A DNA stretch of 64,000 nt from Auanema rhodensis (taxonomy: Eukaryota > Nematoda > Chromadorea > Rhabditida > Rhabditidae). The position numbers and the translations under genes were made by a program. Numbering within the stretch: position 1 is the stretch's first letter; each line of letters opens with the position of its first letter. Below, in pieces: positions 54,720 to 64,000 of this stretch. The stretch lies in assembly GCA_964057225.1 (NCBI GenBank), contig OZ059897.1, positions 22,568,001 to 22,632,000 on the forward strand. The letters run 5' to 3'. Under the pieces are notes generated by a model. That model was not told the origin of the DNA and did not search any database. It saw only the letters and a list, made by a program, of their open reading frames with translations.

Positions 54720-57700
54720 GTTACATACCAAGAGCACATCACGTGTACATTTAATTAGCATAAATTAAAGTTCACGTAAATTTCAAAGGCATGGTTACCA
54801 TGAAGCAATATCAATAAAAATTTGTTTTTAGACTAATATGGACATGGGGAATCTAATTTTGAAAACCGCATCTCTTTATCTTTCACGTGAAGCGAGTTAC
54901 ATACCAAGTGCACATCACGTGTACATTTAATTAGCATAAATTAAAGTTCACGTAAATTTCAAAGTCATGGTTACCATGAACCAATATCAATAAAAATTTG
55001 TTTTTAGACTAATATGGACATGGGGAATCTAATTTTGAAAACCGCATCTCTTTATCTTTCACGTGAAGCGAGTTACATACCAAGTGCACATCACGTGTAC
55101 ATTTAATTAGCATAAATTAAAGTTCACGTAAATTTCAAAGTCATGGTTACCATGAACCAATATCAATAAAAATTTGTTTTCAGACTAATATGGACATGGG
55201 GAATCTAATTTTGAAAACCGCATCTCTTTATCTTTCACGTGAAGCGAGTTACATACCAAGTGCACATCACGTGTACATTTAATTAGCATAAATTAAAGTT
55301 CACGTAAATTTCAAAGTCATGGTTACCATGAAGCAATATCAATAAAAATTTGTTTTTAGACTAATATGGACATGGGGAATCTAATTTTGAAAACCGCATC
55401 TCTTTATCTTTCACGTGAAGCGAGTTACGTACCAAGTGCACATCACGTGTACATTTAATTAGCATTAATTAAAGTTCACGTAAATTTCAAAGTCATGGTT
55501 ACCATGAACCAATATCAATAAAAATTTGTTTTTAGACTAATATGGACATGGGGAATCTAATTTTGAAAACCGCATCTCCTTATCTTTCACGTGAAGCGAG
55601 TTACATACCAAGTGCACATCACGTGTACATTTAATTAGCATAAATTAAAGTTCACGTAAATTTCAAAGTCATGGTTACCATGCACCAATATCAATAAAAA
55701 TTTGTTTTTAGACTAATATGGACATGGGGAATCTAATTTTGAAAACCGCATCTCTTTATCTTTCACGTGGAGCGAGTTACATACCAAGTGCACATCACGT
55801 GTACATTTATTTAGCATAAATTAAAGTTCACGTAAATTTCAAAGTCATGGTTACCATTCACCAATATCAATAAAAATTTGTTTTTAGACTAATATGGACA
55901 TGGGGAATCTAATTTTGAAAACCGCATCTCTTTATCTTTCACGTGAAGCGAGTTACATACCAAGTGCACATCACGTGTACATTTAATTAGCATAAATTAA
56001 AGTTCACGTAAATTTCAAAGTCATGGTTACCATGAAGCAATATCAATAAAAATTTGTTTTTAGACTAATATGGACATGGGGAATCTAATTTTGAAAACCG
56101 CATCTCTTTATCTTTCACGTGAAGCGAGTTACGTACCAAGTGCACATCACGTGTACATTTAATTAGCATTAATTAAAGTTCACGTAAATTTCAAAGTCAT
56201 GGTTACCATGAACCAATATCAATAAAAATTTGTTTTTAGACTAATATGGACATGGGGAATCTAATTTTGAAAACCGCATCTCCTTATCTTTCACGTGAAG
56301 CGAGTTACATACCAAGTGCACATCACGTGTACATTTAATTAGCATAAATTAAAGTTCACGTAAATTTCAAAGTCATGGTTACCATGCACCAATATCAATA
56401 AAAATTTGTTTTTAGACTAATATGGACATGGGGAATCTAATTTTGAAAACCGCATCTCTTTATCTTTCACGTGGAGCGAGTTACATACCAAGTGCACATC
56501 ACGTGTACATTTATTTAGCATAAATTAAAGTTCACGTAAATTTCAAAGTCATGGTTACCATTCACCAATATCAATAAAAATTTGTTTTTAGACTAATATG
56601 GACATGGGGAATCTAATTTTGAAAACCGCATCTCTTTATCTTTCACGTGAAGCGAGTTACATACCAAGTGCACATCACGTGTACATTTAATTAGCATAAA
56701 TTAAAGTTCACGTAAATTTCAAAGTCATAGTTACCATGAAGCAATATCAATAAAAATTTGTTTTTAGACTAATATGGACATGGGGAATCTAATTTTGAAA
56801 ACCGCATCTCTTTATCTTTCACGTGAAGCGAGTTACATACCAAGTGCACATCACGTGTACATTTAATTAGCATAAATTAAAGTTCACGTAAATTTCAAAG
56901 TCATGGTTACCATGAAGCAATATCAATAAAAATTTGTTTTTAGACTAATATGGACATGGGGAATCTAATTTTGAAAACCGCATCTCTTTATCTTTCACGT
57001 GAAGCGAGTTACATACCAAGTGCACATCACGTGTACATTTAATTAGCATAAATTAAAGTTCACGTAAATTTCAAAGTCATGGTTACCATGAAGCAATATC
57101 AATAAAAATTTGTTTTTAGACTAATATGGACATGGGGAATCTAATTTTGAAAACCGCATCTCTTTATCTTTCACGTGAAGCGAGTTACATACCAAGTGCA
57201 CATCACGTGTACATTTAATTAGCATAAATTAAAGTTCACGTAAATTTCAAAGTCATGGTTACCATGAACCAATATCAATAAAAATTTGTTTTTAGACTAA
57301 TATGGACATGGGGAATCTAATTTTGAAAACCGCATCTCTTTATCTTTCACGTGAAGCGAGTTACATACCAAGTGCACATCACGTGTACATTTAATTAGCA
57401 TAAATTAAAGTTCACGTAAATTTCAAAGTCATGGTTACCATGAACTAATATCAATAAAAATTTGTTTTTAGACTAATATGGACATGGGGAATCTAATTTT
57501 GAAAACCGCATCTCTTTATCTTTCACGTGAAGCGAGTTACATACCAAGTGCACATCACGTGTACATTTAATTAGCATAAATTAAAGTTCACGTAAATTTC
57601 AAAGTCATGGTTACCATGAACCAATATCAATAAAAATTTGTTTTTAGACTAATATGGACATGGGGAATCTAATTTTGAAAACCGCATCTCTTTATCTTTC

Positions 57701-60700
57701 ACGTGAAGCGAGTTACATACCAAGTGCACATCACGTGTACATTTAATTAGCATAAATTAAAGTTCACGTAAATTTCAAAGTCATGGTTACCATGAACTAA
57801 TATCAATAAAAATTTGTTTTTAGACTAATATGGACATGGGGAATCTAATTTTGAAAACCGCATCTCTTTATCTTTCACATGAAGCGAGTTACATACCAAG
57901 TGCACATCACGTGTACATTTAATTAGCATAAATTAAAGTTCACGTAAATTTCAAAGTCATGGTTACCATGAACCAATATCAATAAAAATTAGTTTTTAGA
58001 CTAATATGGACATGGGGAATCTAATTTTGAAAACCGCATCTCTTTATCTTTCACGTGAAGCGAGTTACATACCAAGTGCACATCACGTGTACATTTAATT
58101 AGCATAAATTAAAGTTCACGTAAATTTCAAAGTCATGGTTACCATGAACCAATATCAATAAAAATTTGTTTTTAGACTAATATGGACATGGGGAATCTAA
58201 TTTTGAAAACCGCATCTCTTTATCTTTCACGTGAAGCGAGTTACATACCAAGTGCACATCACGTGTACATTTAATTAGCATAAATTAAAGTTCACGTAAA
58301 TTTCAAAGTCATGGTTACCATGAACCAATATCAATAAAAATTTGTTTTTAGACTAATATGGACATGGGGAATCTAATTTTGAAAACCGCATCTCTTTATC
58401 TTTCACGTGAAGCGAGTTACATACCAAGTGCACATCACGTGTACATTTAATTAGCATAAATTAAAGTTCACGTAAATTTCAAAGTCATGGTTACCATGCA
58501 CCAATATCAATAAAAATTTGTTTTTAGACTAATATGGACATGGGGAATCTAATTTTGAAAACCGCATCTCTTTATCTTTCACGTGAAGCGAGTTACATAC
58601 CAAGTGCACATCACGTGTACATTTAATTAGCATAAATTAAAGTTCACGTAAATTTCAAAGTCATGGTTACCATGCACCAATATCAATAAAAATTTGTTTT
58701 TAGACTAATATGAACATGGGGAATCTAATTTTGAAAACCGCATCTCTTTATCTTTCACGTGAAGCGAGTTACATACCAAGTGCACATCACGTGTACATTT
58801 AATTAGCATAAATTAAAGTTCACGTAAATTTCAAAGTCATGGTTACCATGAACCAATATCAATAAAAATTTGTTTTTAGACTAATATGGACATGGGGAAT
58901 CTAATTTTGAAAACCGCATCTCTTCATCTTTCACGTGAAGCGAGTTACATACCAAGTGCACATCACGTGTACATTTAATTAGCATAAATTAAAGTTCACG
59001 TAAATTTCAAAGTCATGGTTACCATGCACCAATATCAATAAAAATTTGTTTTTAGACTAATATGAACATGGGGAATCTAATTTTGAAAACCGCATCTCTT
59101 TATCTTTCACGTGAAGCGAGTTACATACCAAGTGCACATCACGTGTACATTTAATTAGCATAAATTAAAGTTCACGTAAATTTCAAAGTCATGGTTACCA
59201 TGAACCAATATCAATAAAAATTTGTTTTTAGACTAATATGGACATGGGGAATCTAATTTTGAAAACCGCATCTCTTCATCTTTCACGTGAAGCGAGTTAC
59301 ATACCAAGTGCACATCACGTGTACATTTAATTAGCATAAATTAAAGTTCACGTAAATTTCAAAGTCATGGTTACCATGCACAAATATCAATAAAAATTTG
59401 TTTTTAGACTAATATGGACATGGGGAATCTAATTTTGAAAACCGCATCTCCTTATCTTTCACGTGAAGCGAGTTACATACCAAGTGCACATCACGTGTAC
59501 ATTTAATTAGCATAAATTAAAGTTCACGTAAATTTCAAAGTCATGGTTACCATGCACCAATATCAATAAAAATTTGTTTTTAGACTAATATGGACATGGG
59601 GAATCTAATTTTGAAAACCGCATCTCTTTATCTTTCACGTGGAGCGAGTTACATACCAAGTGCACATCACGTGTACATTTATTTAGCATAAATTAAAGTT
59701 CACGTAAATTTCAAAGTCATGGTTACCATTCACCAATATCAATAAAAATTTGTTTTTAGACTAATATGGACATGGGGAATCTAATTTTGAAAACCGCATC
59801 TCTTTATCTTTCACGTGAAGCGAGTTACATACCAAGTGCACATCACGTGTACATTTAATTAGCATAAATTAAAGTTCACGTAAATTTCAAAGTCATAGTT
59901 ACCATGAAGCAATATCAATAAAAATTTGTTTTTAGACTAATATGGACATGGGGAATCTAATTTTGAAAACCGCATCTCTTTATCTTTCACGTGAAGCGAG
60001 TTACATACCAAGTGCACATCACGTGTACATTTATTTAGCATAAATTAAAGTTCACGTAAATTTCAAAGTCATGGTTACCATGAACCAATATCAATAAAAA
60101 TTTGTTTTTAGACTAATATGGACATGGGGAATCTAATTTTGAAAACCGCATTTCTTTATCTTTCACGTGAAGCGAGTTACATACCAAGAGCACATCACGT
60201 GTACATTTAATTAGCATAAATTAAAGTTCACGTAAATTTCAAAGTCATGGTTACCATGAAGCAATATCAATAAAAATTTGTTTTTAGACTAATATGGACA
60301 TGGGGAATCTAATTTTGAAAACCGCATCTCTTTATCTTTCACGTGAAGCGAGTTACATACCAAGAGCACATCACGTGTACATTTAATTAGCATAAATTAA
60401 AGTTCACGTAAATTTCAAAGTCATGGTTACCATGAAGCAATATCAATAAAAATTTGTTTTTAGACTAATATGGACATGGGGAATCTAATTTTGAAAACCG
60501 CATCTCTTTATCTTTCACGTGAAGCGAGTTACATACCAAGTGCACATCACGTGTACATTTAATTAGCATAAATTAAAGTTCACGTAAATTTCAAAGTCAT
60601 GGTTACCATGAAGCAATATCAATAAAAATTTGTTTTTAGACTAATATGGACATGGGGAATCTAATTTTGAAAACCGCATCTCTTTATCTTTCACGTGAAG

Positions 60701-63700
60701 CGAGTTACGTACCAAGTGCACATCACGTGTACATTTAATTAGCATTAATTAAAGTTCACGTAAATTTCAAAGTCATGGTTACCATGAACCAATATCAATA
60801 AAAATTTGTTTTTAGACTAATATGGACATGGGGAATCTAATTTTGAAAACCGCATCTCTTTATCTTTCACGTGAAGCGAGTTACATACCAAGTGCACATC
60901 ACGTGTACATTTAATTAGCATAAATTAAAGTTCACGTAAATTTCAAAGTCATGGTTACCATGCACCAATATCAATAAAAATTTGTTTTTAGACTAATATG
61001 GACATGGGGAATCTAATTTTGAAAACCGCATCTCTTTATCTTTCACGTGAAGCGAGTTACATACCAAGTGCACATCACGTGTTCATTTAATTAGCATAAA
61101 TTAAAGTTCACGTAAATTTCAAAGTCATGGTTACCATGCACCAATATCAATAAAAATTTGTTTTTAGACTAATATGGACATGGGGAATCTAATTTTGAAA
61201 ACCGCATCTCTTTATCTTTCACGTGAAGCGAGTTACATACCAAGTGCACATCACGTGTACATTTAATTAGCATAAATTAAAGTTCACGTAAATTTCAAAG
61301 TCATGGTTACCATGCACCAATATCAATAAAAATTTGTTTTTAGACTAATATGAACATGGGGAATCTAATTTTGAAAACCGCATCTCTTTATCTTTCACGT
61401 GAAGCGAGTTACATACCAAGTGCACATCACGTGTACATTTAATTAGCATAAATTAAAGTTCACGTAAATTTCAAAGTCATGGTTACCATGAACCAATATC
61501 AATAAAAATTTGTTTTTAGACTAATATGGACATGGGGAATCTAATTTTGAAAACCGCATCTCTTCATCTTTCACGTGAAGCGAGTTACATACCAAGTGCA
61601 CATCACGTGTACATTTAATTAGCATAAATTAAAGTTCACGTAAATTTCAAAGTCATGGTTACCATGCACAAATATCAATAAAAATTTGTTTTTAGACTAA
61701 TATGGACATGGGGAATCTAATTTTGAAAACCGCATCTCTTTATCTTTCACGTGAAGCGAGTTACATACCAAGTGCACATCACGTGTACATTTAATTAGCA
61801 TAAATTAAAGTTCACGTAAATTTCAAAGTCATAGTTACCATGAAGCAATATCAATAAAAATTTGTTTTTAGACTAATATGGACATGGGGAATCTAATTTT
61901 GAAAACAGCATCTCTTTATCTTTCACGTGAAGCGAGTTACATACCAAGTGCACATCACGTGTACATTTATTTAGCATAAATTAAAGTTCACGTAAATTTC
62001 AAAGTCATGGTTACCATGAACCAATATCAATAAAAATTTGTTTTTAGACTAATATGGACATGGGGAATCTAATTTTGAAAACCGCATTTCTTTATCTTTC
62101 ACGTGAAGCGAGTTACATACCAAGAGCACATCACGTGTACATTTAATTAGCATAAATTAAAGTTCACGTAAATTTCAAAGTCATGGTTACCATGAAGCAA
62201 TATCAATAAAAATTTGTTTTTAGACTAATATGGACATGGGGAATCTAATTTTGAAAACCGCATCTCTTTATCTTTCACGTGAAGCGAGTTACATACCAAG
62301 TGCACATCACGTGTACATTTAATTAGCATAAATTAAAGTTCACGTAAATTTCAAAGTCATGGTTACCATGAAGCAATATCAATAAAAATTTGTTTTTAGA
62401 CTAATATGGACATGGGGAATCTAATTTTGAAAACCGCATCTCTTTATCTTTCACGTGAAGCGAGTTACATACCAAGTGCACATCACGTGTACATTTAATT
62501 AGCATAAATTAAAGTTCACGTAAATTTCAAAGTCATGGTTACCATGAAGCAATATCAATAAAAATTTGTTTTTAGACTAATATGGACATGGGGAATCTAA
62601 TTTTGAAAACCGCATCTCTTCATCTTTCACGTGAAGCGAGTTACATACCAAGTGCACATCACGTGTACATTTAATTAGCATTAATTAAAGTTCACGTAAA
62701 TTTCAAAGTCATGGTTACCATGAACCAATATCAATAAAAATTTGTTTTTAGACTAATATAGACATGGGGAATCTAATTTTGAAAACCGCATCTCTTTATC
62801 TTTCACGTGAAGCGAGTTACATACCAAGTGCACATCACGTGTACATTTAATTAGCATAAATTAAAGTTCACGTAAATTTCAAAGTCATGGTTACCATGAA
62901 CTAATATCAATAAAAATTTGTTTTTAGACTAATATGGACATGGGGAATCTAATTTTGAAAACCGCATCTCTTTATCTTTCACGTGAAGCGAGTTACATAC
63001 CAAGTGCACATCACGTGTACATTTAATTAGCATAAATTAAAGTTCACGTAAATTTCAAAGTCATGGTTACCATGAACCAATATCAATAAAAATTTGTTTT
63101 TAGACTAATATGGACATGGGGAATCTAATTTTGAAAACCGCATCTCTTTATCTTTCACGTGAAGCGAGTTACATACCAAGTGCACATCACGTGTACATTT
63201 AATCAGCATAAATTAAAGTTCACGTAAATTTCAAAGTCATGGTTACCATGCACAAATATCAATAAAAATTTGTTTTTAGACTAATATGGACATGGGGAAT
63301 CTAATTTTGAAAACCGCATCTCTTTATCTTTCACGTGAAGCGAGTTACATACCAAGTGCACATCACGTGTACATTTAATTAGCATAAATTAAAGTTCACG
63401 TAAATTTCAAAGTCATAGTTACCATGAAGCAATATCAATAAAAATTTGTTTTTAGACTATTATGGACATGGGGAATCTAATTTTGAAAACCGCATCTCTT
63501 TATCTTTCACGTGAAGCGAGTTACATACCAAGTGCACATCACGTGTACATTTATTTAGCATAAATTAAAGTTCACGTAAATTTCAAAGTCATGGTTACCA
63601 TGAACCAATATCAATAAAAATTTGTTTTTAGACTAATATGGATATGGGGAATCTAATTTTGAAAACCGCATTTCTTTATCTTTCACGTGAAGCGAGTTAC

Positions 63701-63871
63701 ATACCAAGAGCACATCACGTGTACATTTAATTAGCATAAATTAAAGTTCACGTAAATTTCAAAGTCATGGTTACCATGAAGCAATATCAATAAAAATTTG
63801 TTTTTAGACTAATATGGACATGGGGAATCTAATTTTGAAAACCGCATCTCTTTATCTTTCACGTGAAGCGA

Positions 63872-64000
63872 GTTACATACCAAGTGCACATCACGTGTAC
63901 ATTTATTTAGCATAAATTAAAGTTCACGTAAATTTCAAAGTCATGGTTACCATGAACCAATATCAATAAAAATTTGTTTTTAGACTAATATGGACATGGG
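63872..64000. repeat. Partial monomer at right window edge
   Basis: The first 129 bp of a further unit, of the 'tttattt'-'gaacc' type, cut by the window edge. By comparison with superunit copy 1 (41178 onward) the missing part would be expected to carry 'catttcttt'. The array continues beyond the window. Confidence 0.97.

Larger units (their letters stand above)
1..64000. repeat. 176-bp tandem satellite DNA array, fills the window
   Basis: The word 'gttacatacc' (or a one-base variant) recurs every 176 bp from base 1 to base 63872, always in the same orientation. The phase was checked at about 19892, 25514, 47504 and 63872. It is explained entirely by one +3 and two -10 length changes, so there are 363 complete monomers and one partial one. 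Monomers differ from each other at about 0-5 of 176 positions. No unrelated sequence of any length interrupts the array, and both window edges lie inside it. From general knowledge, long homogenised arrays with units of 150-180 bp are typical of eukaryotic centromeric or heterochromatic satellites. The family and species are not recognised, and a centromeric role is inference only. Confidence 0.99.
42234..64000. repeat. Superunit copy 2 (right end cut by window)
   Basis: Second tandem copy of the superunit, matching copy 1 by the rare variants listed for that copy. The offset is not constant. It is 127 units at the 'gttctt' mark, 123 at the 10-bp deletion, 124 at 47437-48370, 128 at 52377, 135 at 54789 and 129 from 57991 to the end. 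Each change is a whole number of 176-bp units, so the copies diverged by gain and loss of monomers rather than by random indels. Private single-base changes include 'gtgcacatt' near 47354, 'aataagg' and 'cacctgaag' in the 49088 unit, 'cacatgaag' near 57879 and 'aatcagc' in the 63176 unit. Confidence 0.9.

Noticed and set aside
1-64000. CRISPR-like array of repeats and spacers
   Set aside because: The entire 176-bp unit is conserved, with no alternation of constant repeats and unique spacers.
1-64000. CENP-B box of the primate type
   Set aside because: No match to the TTCG....A..CGGG pattern was seen in the unit; the only similar pieces are 'accgcatc' and 'aagcgag', which do not fit.
1-64000. 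Human alpha satellite or Arabidopsis centromere repeat
   Set aside because: The unit length is 176 bp, not 171 or 178, and the sequence does not resemble either family as I know them; no species assignment is made.

Overview
The whole window is one uninterrupted, head-to-tail satellite DNA array. The unit is 176 bp and about 32% GC. Unit starts (phase chosen here: the 'gttacatacc' that follows 'aagcga') run from base 1 to base 63872, which gives 363 full monomers and one partial monomer at the right edge. Monomers differ at only a few positions each (roughly 97-100% identical by eye). All lie in the same orientation. Only three length changes were found: a 3-bp insertion near 11213 and the same 10-bp deletion at 24520 and 46158. 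I see no genes, RNA genes, transposons, CRISPR arrays or inversions.

A pure array this long, with a near-nucleosomal unit, points to a eukaryotic chromosome: centromeric, pericentromeric or subtelomeric heterochromatin of a plant or animal. I do not recognise the monomer as a named family and cannot name the species. It is not human alpha satellite (171 bp, different sequence) and does not match the Arabidopsis 178-bp centromere repeat as I know it.

Layout, read from linked single-base variants (quoted as short words from the monomer): (a) 1-6512, a zone rich in two monomer types, one with 'caatgtcaat' and one with 'aatacaaat', arranged in an 8-9-monomer higher-order pattern; a 9-monomer block, 3169-4752, recurs at 5985-7568. 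(b) 7569-14259, a more uniform zone of 'atgcaccaat' and 'atgaaccaat' monomers, holding the 3-bp insertion. (c) 14260-20595, a 14-monomer block present twice (14260-16723 and 18132-20595). (d) about 19892-64000, two consecutive copies of a superunit of about 22.3 kb. They share at least fifteen rare variants in the same order, but differ by gains and losses of whole monomers in blocks of 1, 3, 4 or 7.

The array is therefore layered: 176-bp monomer, 2- to 14-monomer blocks, then a superunit of about 127 monomers. This is the pattern expected from repeated unequal crossover and conversion. One monomer (53312-53487) looks like a visible crossover product. Within the monomer, variation is concentrated at unit positions 83-88. 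Three CACGT cores, spaced 32 and 33 bp apart, are almost always intact.
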